A stretch of DNA of 64,000 nucleotides from Paraburkholderia acidisoli. GTDB taxonomy: Bacteria > Pseudomonadota > Gammaproteobacteria > Burkholderiales > Burkholderiaceae. The notes below the pieces were generated by a model. The model was not told where the DNA came from, ran no database searches, and worked only from the letters and a program-made list of their open reading frames with translations. Position numbers and translations under genes: made by a program. The DNA lies in assembly GCF_009789675.1 (NCBI RefSeq), contig NZ_CP046913.1:248001-312000 (forward strand), in the 5' to 3' direction. Shown here piece by piece: positions 45,563 through 54,411 of this stretch. How positions within the stretch are numbered: position 1 is the first letter of the stretch; each line of letters opens with the position of its first letter.

Positions 45563-46468
45563 ATGGAAAGTACAACCCTATCCCAAACGCCCGGCAGCCG
45601 GATTTCCCAATATCTGGCGCTTACCAAGCCGCGCGTGACGCAACTGGCCGTGTTTTGCGCCGTCATCGGCATGTTTCTCGCCGTGCCGGGCATGGTGCCC
45701 TGGAAACAGCTGATCGGCGGTACTGTCGGCATCTGGCTGACGGCCGGCGCGGCCTTCGCCATCAACTGTCTCGTCGAACAAAAAGTGGACGCGCGCATGC
45801 GCCGCACCGCATGGCGCCCTTCGGCGCGCGGTGAGATCACGAGCCGGCAGATCCTGCTGTTCTCGGCCGTGATCGGCGGCCTCGGCATGTGGGTGCTCTA
45901 CACGTTCACGAACCCGCTCACCATGTGGCTCACGGTCGCGACCTTTATTGGCTACGCGATCATCTACACGCTGCTGCTCAAGCCGGCCACGCCGCAGAAC
46001 ATCGTGATCGGCGGCGCCTCGGGCGCCATGCCGCCCGCGCTCGGCTGGGCTGCCGTCACGGGTCACGTGCCCGGCGACGCCTGGATTCTCGTGCTGATCA
46101 TCTTCGTGTGGACGCCGCCGCATTTCTGGGCGCTCGCGCTGTATCGCCGCAAGGATTACGAGGCCGCCGGCCTGCCCATGCTGCCCAATACGCACGGCGA
46201 GAAGTACACGCGCCTGCACATCCTGCTGTACACGATCATCCTGTTCTGCGTCACGCTGATGCCGTACATCTCGGGCATGAGCGGCCTGCTGTATCTCGCT
46301 TCGGCCGTACTGCTCGGCGCGGTGTTCCTCGCCTACGCGTGGAAGATCTACGTCGAATATTCCGACCTGCTTGCACGCAAGACCTTCCGCTATTCGATCG
46401 TTTATCTGTCGATCCTGTTCGTTGCGCTGCTCGTGGATCACTACGTGCACGCGATCATCGCCGCGTAA
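45563..46468 (+). CDS. ctaB: protoheme IX farnesyltransferase (heme O synthase)
   Basis: A 301-aa UbiA-superfamily prenyltransferase making heme O for Cta[20 protein letters not shown] opens it. The first Asp-rich motif reads [15 protein letters not shown], with Glu where many UbiA enzymes have Asp, and [28 protein letters not shown] is typical. Eight or nine TM helices are visible. Tight spacing implies cotranscription with ctaA. Confidence 0.96.
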   Translation: MESTTLSQTPGSRISQYLALTKPRVTQLAVFCAVIGMFLAVPGMVPWKQLIGGTVGIWLTAGAAFAINCLVEQKVDARMRRTAWRPSARGEITSRQILLFSAVIGGLGMWVLYTFTNPLTMWLTVATFIGYAIIYTLLLKPATPQNIVIGGASGAMPPALGWAAVTGHVPGDAWILVLIIFVWTPPHFWALALYRRKDYEAAGLPMLPNTHGEKYTRLHILLYTIILFCVTLMPYISGMSGLLYLASAVLLGAVFLAYAWKIYVEYSDLLARKTFRYSIVYLSILFVALLVDHYVHAIIAA

Positions 46469-46472
46469 CGCC

Positions 46473-47111
46473 ATGGCCGCCCGCTCGCTCGCACGCGCCC
46501 TGCGCGCCACGGTCGTCGCGCTCGCCGCTACCCTTGCCGTGGGCGGCACGCTCGCGCTGCAAGGCTGCGGCCCGCAGCAGCCGTCGTTCTCGAATCTCGA
46601 CATCACGGGCAACACGCAGTTCGGCAAGGACTTCGCGCTGCCCGACACCCACGGCCAGATGCGCACGCTCGCCGACTACAAGAACAAGGTCGTCGTCCTG
46701 TTCTTCGGCTACACGCATTGCCCCGACGTGTGCCCGACCACGATGGCCGAGCTCTCGCAGGCGCTCGAACAACTCGGGCCCGAAAACGCGAAGCGCGTGC
46801 AGGTGCTGTTCGTGACCGTCGATCCCGAGCGCGACAGCGCGCAGATCCTGAGCCAGTACGTCTCGGCGTTCAACCCCAGCTTCCAGGCGCTGCGGCCCGC
46901 GAACGAGGCGCAGCTCAAGCAGGTGACGAAGGACTTCCGCGTATACTACGCGAAGGTGCCCGGCAGTACTCCGGACAACTACACGATGGATCACACGGCG
47001 GCCAGCTACGTGTTCGATCCGGACGGCAAGCTGCGCCTGTTCGCCCGCGACGGGCAGGGCGTCACGCCCTGGGTGCACGATCTCAAGATTTTGCTCGGCG
47101 TTTCGACCTGA
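46473..47111 (+). CDS. SCO1/SenC copper chaperone lipoprotein
   Basis: A 212-aa SCO protein that loads the CuA site. A lipobox LALQGC (C32) suggests an inner- or outer-membrane lipoprotein. The redox/copper pair C83-x3-C87 in GYTHCPDVCP and the C-terminal YTMDHTAASYVFD histidine complete the Cu site. It begins 5 bases after ctaB and ends the cox cluster with a terminator. Confidence 0.94.
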   Translation: MAARSLARALRATVVALAATLAVGGTLALQGCGPQQPSFSNLDITGNTQFGKDFALPDTHGQMRTLADYKNKVVVLFFGYTHCPDVCPTTMAELSQALEQLGPENAKRVQVLFVTVDPERDSAQILSQYVSAFNPSFQALRPANEAQLKQVTKDFRVYYAKVPGSTPDNYTMDHTAASYVFDPDGKLRLFARDGQGVTPWVHDLKILLGVST

Positions 47112-47149
47112 TCGTCCGCGAGGCACGGCCATTCAGCGCCGATCCCGCG

Positions 47150-47180
47150 AAAGCGCGCCCCGCGAGGCGCGCTTTTTTAC
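47150..47180 (+). terminator. intrinsic terminator of the cox cluster
   Basis: AAGCGCGCC-CCGCGA-GGCGCGCTTTTTT forms a stem with T tract 40 bases after the SCO gene. Confidence 0.85.
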
Positions 47181-47189
47181 GTCCGCGCG

Positions 47190-47203
47190 GCATACCAGTA
47201 TGC
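47190..47203. promoter_or_regulatory. GCATAC-CA-GTATGC dyad upstream of metQ
   Basis: Perfect 6-bp arms with a two-base centre, 115 bases before metQ and just after the cox terminator. It may be an operator for metQ, but no regulator is known from the sequence. Confidence 0.4.
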
Positions 47204-47317
47204 GATTTCATTATTTCCAGGCACCGCCGTCATATGAGACGATTTATACCGTCCGGCAGACGGCACACAATGCCTCACGCAGGCGCAATACCAAACACAC
47301 GCAGGAACATCACCTCC

Positions 47318-48130
47318 ATGCAGCGCAGAAATCTGATTAAAGCACTCCTCGCCGGCCTCGCCGCCACCACGCTCGCCGCCAGCTTCGGCGCGCGCGCCGA
47401 CGACCAGGTCATCAAGGTCGGCACCGTTTCGGGTCCGGACGCGCAAGTCTGGGCTGTGGTCCAGAAGGTCGCGAAGCGCGAAGGCCTGAACGTCAAGGTC
47501 ATCGAATTCAACGACTACGTGCAGCCGAACGCCGCGCTCGACGCAGGCGACCTCGACGCCAACAGCTTCCAGCATCAGCCTTACCTCGACAGCCAGGTCA
47601 AGCAGCGCGGCTACAAGATCCAGAGCGCGGGCCTCACGTACATCTCGCCGATCGGCGTGTACTCGAAGAAGCTCAAGTCGCTGAACGATCTCGCGCAAGG
47701 CGCGAAGGTCGCGGTGCCGAACGATCCGTCGAACGAAAACCGCGCTTTCCTGCTGTTGCAGGCCAAGGGCGTGGTCAAGCTGCGCGCGGGCGCGGGCACG
47801 AACGGCAGCAACGCCACGCCGCTCGACGTGGCCGAGAACCCGAAGAAGATCAAGTTCGTCGAACTGGACGCCGCGCAACTGCCGCGCTCGCTCGCCGACG
47901 TGGACGCCGCCGTCATCAACACGAACTACGCGCTGGCCGCCGGCCTCCAGCCGACCAAGGACGCGATCGCGCTGGAAGACATCCGCAGCCCGTACGCGAA
48001 CGTGATCGCCGTGCGCACGCAGGACAAGGACAAGCCGTGGGTGAAGAAGCTCGTGGCTGCATACCAGTCGGAAGACGTGCGCCAGTACATCAAGACCCAG
48101 TTCAAGGGCTCGATGGTGCCGTCGTTCTAA
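47318..48130 (+). CDS. metQ: MetQ/NlpA family substrate-binding protein
   Basis: A 270-aa periplasmic binding protein, the family that captures D/L-methionine for the MetNI ABC transporter. The signal peptide (about 1-27, ending ARA-DD) has no lipobox cysteine, so it is secreted free rather than as the lipoprotein found in enterics. KVGTVSGPDAQVWAVVQKVAKREGL and FNDYVQPNAALDAGDLDANSFQHQPYLD are family blocks. No metN or metI lies beside it. The start at 47318 gives MQRRNLIKALLAG. Confidence 0.9.
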   Translation: MQRRNLIKALLAGLAATTLAASFGARADDQVIKVGTVSGPDAQVWAVVQKVAKREGLNVKVIEFNDYVQPNAALDAGDLDANSFQHQPYLDSQVKQRGYKIQSAGLTYISPIGVYSKKLKSLNDLAQGAKVAVPNDPSNENRAFLLLQAKGVVKLRAGAGTNGSNATPLDVAENPKKIKFVELDAAQLPRSLADVDAAVINTNYALAAGLQPTKDAIALEDIRSPYANVIAVRTQDKDKPWVKKLVAAYQSEDVRQYIKTQFKGSMVPSF

Positions 48131-48155
48131 GCTGCGCCTCGTAGCTGCCGTACGC

Positions 48156-48189
48156 GAAAACGCCGTGGTGAAAACCACGGCGTTTTTTA
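48156..48189 (+). terminator. intrinsic terminator after metQ
   Basis: AAAACGCCGTGGT-GAAA-ACCACGGCGTTTTTT. Confidence 0.9.
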
Positions 48190-48517
48190 TTGCCCTCGCG
48201 TTTCGGAGCGCGGCTTCTTGTATGTCGGACGATATCGAAATGGCGGTTTCCGGCGTGCGAGGTTGATCGCGCGCAATCGAGACGCGCGGCCGCGCGTTAT
48301 CTTCTCAGGGGCGCCGTTGCCGCTGGTTCCATATCGGTACTACGCTGGTCTCCAAACATTTGCAAAGTCGAGCCCAAATTGGTCTTATTCGCGCGCCGAA
48401 ATGCATTTCCAGGGTAAATCCTGATGCCGGCCGGCTAGCGCGCGGCATACGGTAATTTCGTGTAAAACCTTGAATTTATGCGATATTTTTCAGGCCGATA
48501 GCGAAGCCGCTGTCATA

Positions 48518-48545
48518 TTGACTGGTCTTATTGTGGTTATATAAT
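48518..48545 (+). promoter_or_regulatory. sigma-70 promoter of the nag operon
   Basis: TTGACT, 16-base spacer and TATAAT. The spacer holds ACTGGTCTTAT, resembling a half site for GntR/DasR-type GlcNAc regulators; CTGGTCT also occurs at 48344-48350. The rest of the 549-base metQ-gntR gap holds nothing more. Confidence 0.7.
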
Positions 48546-48679
48546 GGGCTCGCTTTTCAGTCGAACCCGTCGAGCCGCGCGGAACTCCAGGCGCGCGGAT
48601 TCATCGGATGAATGCGCGCCGCACGCATGGCGCGCCGTCCGGCCACCCCACGATCTGTCCAACCGCTGGCGCTGACTCC

Positions 48680-49414
48680 ATGGAAACCCGTTGGTCTGCC
48701 CTGACGCCCGACGCGCGCAACGTGACGCCGCTGTACCTCCAGCTGGCGCGCAACCTCGCCACCGCCATTCACTGCGGCGTGTGGTCGGCGGGCGAGGCGC
48801 TGCCGTCCGAGCGCACGCTGTCCGACGCCATCGGCGTGTCGCGCATCACGGCGCGCAAGGCGATCGAGTTGCTGGTCGAGCAGGGCCTGATCCGGCGCGC
48901 GCGCGGGGCGGGCAGTTTCATCACGCCGCGCGTGGAAGATCCGCTCTCGCGCCTCACCGGCTTCACGAAGAAGATGGAGCAGCGCGGCTTCACGGCGGAT
49001 TCGGTGTGGCTCGAGCGTGAAGTGCGCCCGGCGCGCCGCGAGGAAATCGTGCAACTGGGCTTGTCGCCGGGGGCGTCGGTTGCGAGTCTGCGCCGCCTGC
49101 GCCGCGCCGACGGCATCGTGATGGCGGTCGAGCATTCCACATTGCCCGTCTCGATCGTGCCGGAGCCGGACGCCATCGACGGATCGCTCTATGCGTATCT
49201 CGAACAGCAGCGCGTGCCCGTGGTGCGCGCCTTGCAGCATTTTCGCGCCGTCAACGCCACGGGCGAGATCGCCGCGCGCATGGGCGTCGAGCCGCGCGCG
49301 GCGCTGCTCGTGATCACGCGCGTGGGTTTTTCCGCCGATCAGCGCGCGATCGAGCTAACCGATACCTACTGCCGCGACGGCTATTACGACTTCGTTGCGG
49401 AGTTGCGCCAGTGA
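48680..49414 (+). CDS. GntR/HutC-family regulator of the nag operon
   Basis: A 244-aa regulator. The winged HTH (about 14-80) reads NVTPLYLQLARNLATAIHCGVW and LPSERTLSDAIGVSRITARKAIELLVEQGLIRR; the UTRA effector domain (about 95-240) follows. UTRA regulators of this type sense GlcN-6-P or GlcNAc-6-P. It heads the nagA-SIS-nagF-nagE genes. ATG 48680 gives the family length; an in-frame ATG at 48608 adds 24 unconserved residues. Confidence 0.88.
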   Translation: METRWSALTPDARNVTPLYLQLARNLATAIHCGVWSAGEALPSERTLSDAIGVSRITARKAIELLVEQGLIRRARGAGSFITPRVEDPLSRLTGFTKKMEQRGFTADSVWLEREVRPARREEIVQLGLSPGASVASLRRLRRADGIVMAVEHSTLPVSIVPEPDAIDGSLYAYLEQQRVPVVRALQHFRAVNATGEIAARMGVEPRAALLVITRVGFSADQRAIELTDTYCRDGYYDFVAELRQ

Positions 49415-49502
49415 AACCGGGAACGCCCTTGCTGCCTGTCGCTCTTACGCCCGTCATCGATCTGTTTTACGGCGCTTTCCTGCGCCTCACCGGAAAATTC
49501 TC

Positions 49503-50606
49503 ATGCTGAGCGGAAACATACTCACCCCTGACGGCTGGATTCACGGCACGTTGTCGTTCGAGAACGGACGCGTCACGTCGATCGAGGGCGAGGCCGCAGA
49601 TCCGGCGAACAACGACGCGCCGTATCTGATCCCCGGCTTCATCGACCTGCACGTGCACGGCGGCGGCGGCGCCGACGTCATGGAAGCCGGCGACGCGATC
49701 GAAACCATCGCTCGCACGCATGCGCGCTACGGCACCACGAGCCTGCTCGCCACCACCATGACCGCGCCGCGCGACGAACTGATGCATGTGGTCGAAGGTC
49801 TCGGCGGCGTCGCGCGCAATCGCACGGCCGGTGGCGCCCGCGTGCTGGGCGTGCATCTCGAAGGGCCGTACATCAATCCCGGCAAACTCGGCGCGCAGCC
49901 CGACGCGGCGGTTTCCGCCGTGCTCGACGAAGTGCTCAAGTACCTGTCGATCGCGCCCATACGCGTGGTGACGGTCGCGCCCGAGATCGCGGGTCATATC
50001 GAGATCATCGGCGAAATGGCGGCGCGCGGCGTGCGCGTGCAGATCGGCCACACGCTCGCCACCTACGACGACGCCGTGGCCGCGCTCAAGCACGGCGCGT
50101 GCGGTTTCACGCATCTGTTCAACGCGATGTCGCCGCTGCATCACCGCAATCCGGGCGTGGTCGGCGCGGCGCTCGCGCATGCCGAATACGCGGAAATCAT
50201 TCCCGACCTGCTGCACGTGCATCCGGGCGCGATACGCGCCGCGCTGCGCGCGATCCCGCGCCTCTATGTGGTCACGGACAGCACCTCGGCCACCGGCATG
50301 CCCGACGGCGAGTACCGCCTCGGCAGCCAGCACGTGACCAAGTGCCTCGGCGGCGTGCGTCTCGCCGACGGCACGCTCGCGGGCAGCACGCTCACCATGG
50401 ACCAGGCGCTGCGCAACCTCGTCTCGCTCGGCTTGCCGATCGCGGACGTTTCCGCACGCCTGTCGCGCTACGCGGCCGACTACCTGGGCATCGAAGACCG
50501 CGGCCGCCTCGCGCGCGGCGCATGGGCCGATGTCAACGTGTTCGACCGCGATCTCGCGCTCACCGCGACCTACGTCGAAGGAGAATCGATTGTCGAATAT
50601 GCTTAA
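49503..50606 (+). CDS. nagA: N-acetylglucosamine-6-phosphate deacetylase
   Basis: A 367-aa amidohydrolase removing acetate from GlcNAc-6-P. The metal site HxH lies in PGFIDLHVHGGGG, with GVHLEGPYINPGKLGA, IGHTLATYDDAV and VVTDSTSATGMPDGEY carrying further metal and catalytic residues. It follows the regulator, and the SIS deaminase gene overlaps its 3' end. Confidence 0.95.
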   Translation: MLSGNILTPDGWIHGTLSFENGRVTSIEGEAADPANNDAPYLIPGFIDLHVHGGGGADVMEAGDAIETIARTHARYGTTSLLATTMTAPRDELMHVVEGLGGVARNRTAGGARVLGVHLEGPYINPGKLGAQPDAAVSAVLDEVLKYLSIAPIRVVTVAPEIAGHIEIIGEMAARGVRVQIGHTLATYDDAVAALKHGACGFTHLFNAMSPLHHRNPGVVGAALAHAEYAEIIPDLLHVHPGAIRAALRAIPRLYVVTDSTSATGMPDGEYRLGSQHVTKCLGGVRLADGTLAGSTLTMDQALRNLVSLGLPIADVSARLSRYAADYLGIEDRGRLARGAWADVNVFDRDLALTATYVEGESIVEYA

Positions 50607-51615
50607 GGAAGCGCTGGCCTCGGCCGGCGTCGTTGCCGCGCAGCTCGCGGACACCGCGCGCGTCGAGGCGCTCGCCCAGGCGCTCGACGCCGAGCCGCGC
50701 CACGTCGCGCTCACGGTCGCGCGCGGCAGCTCGGACCATGCGGCGAGTTATTTCGCGGCGCTCACCATGAGCCGCGTGGGCGTGCCGGTCGCTTCGCTGC
50801 CCATGTCGATCGCCACGCTGCAACAGGCGCCGCTACGTGTGCGCGGCCAGTTTGCGCTGGCTTTTTCCCAATCGGGTAGGAGTCCTGATCTCGTCGCGAC
50901 CATCAAGGCGCTGCGCGAAGCGGGCGCGTTGACGGCGGCGATGGTCAACGTCGCGGGCTCGCCGCTCGCCGAGGCCGCGGGCACCGAACTGCCGCTGCTC
51001 GCCGGTCCCGAACTCAGCGTGGCCGCCACCAAGAGCTATGTCGCGATGCTCGCGATGTCGGCGCAACTCGTGGCCTTCTGGCAGCGCGACGCGCAACTGC
51101 TCGAGGCCGTGCGCGCGTTGCCCGACTCGCTCGAAGCGGCGGGCAAGCTCGACTGGTCGAAGGCGGTTCACGAACTGCGCGACGTGAAGCAGATGATCGT
51201 GATCGGGCGCGGCGCGGGTCTCGCCATCGCGCAGGAAGCCGCGCTCAAGCTCAAGGAAACCTCGGGCATCCAGGCCGAGGCATTTTCGAGCGCCGAAGTG
51301 CGTCATGGCCCGATGGAACTGATCGGCCGCGACTATCCGCTGCTCGTGTTCGCGCCGCGCGGACCGGAGCAGGCCGGTCTCGTCGATCTCGCGCGCGACA
51401 TGAAGCAGCGCGGCGCGCGCGTGTTGCTCGCGGCGCCGCCCGATCTGGCGGGTGCCGGCGACGTCGCGCTGCCGCTCGTCAGCACCGCCGACGCCGCGCT
51501 CGACCCGATCGCGGCCATCCTTTCGTTCTACGTCATGGCGGCGGGTCTCGCCGCCGCGCGCGGCCGCAATCCCGACGAGCCGCGCTACCTGAACAAAGTC
51601 ACCGAAACCCACTAG
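50590..51615 (+). CDS. SIS-domain glucosamine-6-phosphate deaminase (NagB-II type)
   Basis: A 341-aa protein with two SIS sugar-isomerase domains, like the isomerase half of GlmS without the glutaminase. It probably converts GlcN-6-P to Fru-6-P plus ammonia in place of NagB. LTVARGSSDHAASYFA and KETSGIQAEAFSSAEVRHGP are the phosphosugar-binding and catalytic blocks. AAGGAG (50578-50583) lies 6 bases before TTG 50590 but 15 before ATG 50599, so the TTG is preferred. The gene overlaps nagA. Confidence 0.88.
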   Translation: MSNMLKEALASAGVVAAQLADTARVEALAQALDAEPRHVALTVARGSSDHAASYFAALTMSRVGVPVASLPMSIATLQQAPLRVRGQFALAFSQSGRSPDLVATIKALREAGALTAAMVNVAGSPLAEAAGTELPLLAGPELSVAATKSYVAMLAMSAQLVAFWQRDAQLLEAVRALPDSLEAAGKLDWSKAVHELRDVKQMIVIGRGAGLAIAQEAALKLKETSGIQAEAFSSAEVRHGPMELIGRDYPLLVFAPRGPEQAGLVDLARDMKQRGARVLLAAPPDLAGAGDVALPLVSTADAALDPIAAILSFYVMAAGLAAARGRNPDEPRYLNKVTETH

Positions 51616-51627
51616 ATTGGAAAGCAG

Positions 51628-54219
51628 ATGGAACGCATCGAGGAGTCCCGCCTGATGGATCCGCTCAAGCCTGCCGAGGCGCACGTCGTGCTGGTTTCGC
51701 CGTTCACCGGCCCGGTCGTGCCGCTCGCCGCGGTGCCCGATCCGGTGTTCGCGGAAGGCCTGTTCGGCGACGGCATTGGCATCGATCCGCTCGTCGGCAA
51801 GCTGATCGCGCCGTGCGACGGCACGGTCATGCATCTCGCGCGCACGGGGCACGCCGTGACGCTGCAAAGCGCCGAAGGCGTGCAGGTGCTCGTGCATATC
51901 GGTATCGACACGGTCGAACTCAACGGCGAAGGCTTCTCGCCGAAGATCGCACAAGGCGATTCGGTGCGCCGCGGCGACACGCTGATCGAATTCGATCTCG
52001 ACGTGGTCGCGTGCCGCGCGCCGAGTCTCGTTTCGGTCGTGGCGATCGCCAATTCCGACGCCTTCGAAGTAGTCGAGCGCGCGGGCGCGGGCCACGTGGA
52101 AGCGGGCGCGAGCACGCTGCTGGTGCTGCGCGCGCGGGGCGGCGTCGTGCCCGGCGCGATCCCCGAACACGAATTCATCGCCGACGAAGTGCGCCGCACG
52201 ATCACGCTCGCGCATGCGGGCGGTCTGCACGCCCGGCCCGCCGCGCGGGCGCGCGAAGCCGTGCGCGGCGTCGACGCGCGCGTGGAAGTGCGCTACGGCG
52301 AGCGCAAGGCCGCCATCGAAAGCGTCGTGGGCCTGCTCGCGCTCGGCGCGGGCGAGGGCGTGACCATCGAACTCGTCGGGATCGGCAAGGAAGCCGAACG
52401 CGCGGTGAACGCGGTCGCCGAAGAACTGCTGCGCGAAGCCGCGGGCGAGGCGCACGAAGTGCCGGCGCGCGCGCCGGCATCGGCACCGGCGCCGGTTACG
52501 GCATCGGCTGCAACGGCCGAACCGGGCGTGCTCGCGGGCGTGTGCGCCGCGCCGGGCGTGGCCGTGGGCACGCTGGTGCGCTGGGACGAAGCCGAACTCA
52601 CGCCGGCCGAAGCCGCGAGCAACACGCCGGCGGCGGAAAGCCGCGCGCTCGACAAGGCGATTGCCGCCGTGGACGCGGAACTCGATCACAGCGTGCGCAC
52701 GGCGTCGCAGCGCGGCGCGATCGGCGAGGCGGGCATTTTCACGATGCATCGCGTGCTGCTCGAAGATCCGGCGCTCGTCGACACGGCGCGCGACGCGATC
52801 AGTCTCGGCAAGAGCGCGGGCTACGCGTGGCGCGAGGCGATCCGCGCGCAGATCGCCGTGCTCGGCAAGGTCGACGATCCGCTGCTCGCGGAACGCGCCG
52901 CCGATCTGCGCGACCTCGAAAAGCGCGTGCTGCGCGCGCTCGGTCTGTCGAACACGGCCGCGCGCGTGCTGCCCGACGAAGCGGTGCTCGCCGCCGACGA
53001 ATTCACGCCATCCGACCTCGCCACGCTCGACCGCTCGCGCGTGACGGCGCTCGTGATGGCGCGCGGCGGCGCGACCTCGCACGCGGCGATCATCGCGCGC
53101 CAGGCGGGCATTCCGGCGCTCGTCGCGCTCGGCGACGCGCTCAAGCAGGTGGAAGAAGGCACGCAAGTGGTCGTGGACGCGGGCGCGGGCCGCTTCGCCT
53201 ACACGCCGAGCGCCGCCGACATCGACCGCGCCCGCAACGAGCGGCTGCGCCTCGCGGGCCTGCGCGAAGCGAACCGCCGCAGCTCGCACGAAGCGGCGGC
53301 CACGCGCGATGGCCGCGCCGTCGAGATCGCCGCCAATATCGCCACGCTCGACGACGCCGTGACGGCCGTCGACAACGGCGCCGACGCCGTGGGCCTGCTG
53401 CGCACCGAACTCATGTTCATCCACCGCCAGGCGGCGCCCACCGTGGACGAGCATCGCCAGAGCTATCAGGCGATCGCCGACGCGCTCAAGGGCCGCACGG
53501 CGATCATCCGCACGCTCGACGTGGGCGCCGATAAAGAGGTCGATTACCTGACGCTGCCGCCCGAGCCGAATCCGGCGCTGGGTCTGCGCGGCATTCGCCT
53601 CGCGCAGGTGCGCCCCGATCTGCTCGACGACCAGCTGCGCGGCCTGCTCGCCGTGAAGCCGGCCGGCAAGGTGCGCATTCTTCTGCCGATGGTCACCGAC
53701 GTGGGCGAACTCGTGCGTCTGCGCGAGCGCATCGAAGCGTTCGCGCGCGAAGCGGGCCGCACCGAACCCATCGAGGTGGGCGTGATGATCGAGGTGCCTT
53801 CGGCGGCGCTGCTGGCCGACCAGCTCGCGCGCCACGCCGACTTCCTCTCGATCGGCACCAACGACCTCACGCAGTACACGCTCGCGATGGACCGCTGCCA
53901 GCCCGATCTCGCGGCGCAAGCCGACGGTCTGCATCCGGCCGTGCTGCGGCTCGTCGCGGCCACGGTGGAGGGCGCGAACCGGCACGGCAAGTGGGTGGGC
54001 GTGTGCGGCGCGCTGGCGGGCGATCCGCTCGCGGTGCCGCTGCTCGTGGGCCTCGGCGTGAGCGAATTGTCGGTCGATCCGGTTTCCGTGCCGTCGATCA
54101 AGGCGCGCGTGCGCAAGCTCGACTACAACGAATGCCGCGCGCGTGCGCAAAACGCGCTCGCGCTGGAGTCGGCGCAAGCGGTGCGCACCGCGAGCGCCGC
54201 GACCTGGCCGCTCGATTGA
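51628..54219 (+). CDS. nagF: PTS multiphosphoryl protein EIIA-HPr-EI (NagF)
   Basis: An 863-aa fusion of three PTS modules. An EIIA-Glc domain (about 15-160) has phospho-H90 in VLVHIGIDTVEL; an HPr domain (about 185-275) has H201 in HAGGLHARPAARA; an EI module (about 295-860) has H485 in GGATSHAAIIARQAG and the catalytic Cys in WVGVCGALAGDP. The protein carries the whole PEP relay from pyruvate kinase-like entry to EIIA and should phosphorylate EIIB of NagE. A later ATG at 51655 (GAGGAG upstream) is possible. Confidence 0.95.
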   Translation: MERIEESRLMDPLKPAEAHVVLVSPFTGPVVPLAAVPDPVFAEGLFGDGIGIDPLVGKLIAPCDGTVMHLARTGHAVTLQSAEGVQVLVHIGIDTVELNGEGFSPKIAQGDSVRRGDTLIEFDLDVVACRAPSLVSVVAIANSDAFEVVERAGAGHVEAGASTLLVLRARGGVVPGAIPEHEFIADEVRRTITLAHAGGLHARPAARAREAVRGVDARVEVRYGERKAAIESVVGLLALGAGEGVTIELVGIGKEAERAVNAVAEELLREAAGEAHEVPARAPASAPAPVTASAATAEPGVLAGVCAAPGVAVGTLVRWDEAELTPAEAASNTPAAESRALDKAIAAVDAELDHSVRTASQRGAIGEAGIFTMHRVLLEDPALVDTARDAISLGKSAGYAWREAIRAQIAVLGKVDDPLLAERAADLRDLEKRVLRALGLSNTAARVLPDEAVLAADEFTPSDLATLDRSRVTALVMARGGATSHAAIIARQAGIPALVALGDALKQVEEGTQVVVDAGAGRFAYTPSAADIDRARNERLRLAGLREANRRSSHEAAATRDGRAVEIAANIATLDDAVTAVDNGADAVGLLRTELMFIHRQAAPTVDEHRQSYQAIADALKGRTAIIRTLDVGADKEVDYLTLPPEPNPALGLRGIRLAQVRPDLLDDQLRGLLAVKPAGKVRILLPMVTDVGELVRLRERIEAFAREAGRTEPIEVGVMIEVPSAALLADQLARHADFLSIGTNDLTQYTLAMDRCQPDLAAQADGLHPAVLRLVAATVEGANRHGKWVGVCGALAGDPLAVPLLVGLGVSELSVDPVSVPSIKARVRKLDYNECRARAQNALALESAQAVRTASAATWPLD

Positions 54220-54284
54220 GGCCTGTGATCCGCCGGTAACGTTCGTCGTTCATCGGCAATCCTCAACCACGTTTTCACCACACG

Positions 54285-54314
54285 CCCGCGCGCGCAGCGA
54301 TCGCGCGCGGGTTT
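54285..54314 (+). terminator. strong hairpin between nagF and nagE
   Basis: CCCGCGCGCG-CAGCGAT-CGCGCGCGGG is a perfect 10-bp stem followed by TTTCCT. It may attenuate or end nagF transcripts before nagE. Confidence 0.6.
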
Positions 54315-54411
54315 CCTCGGCAATACGTCAAACAGCGCGTCAACCACCGCGTCATACGCACGTCGCATGACGCGTCGAACGACGCCAGAAATAGGGACTG
54401 GAGGCAGTACG

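Noticed and set aside
50833..54177. 1114-codon minus-strand frame opposite nagF
   Set aside because: Shadow frame caused by codon bias: it has Arg/His/Ala-rich composition and no domain, while nagF has three intact PTS modules.
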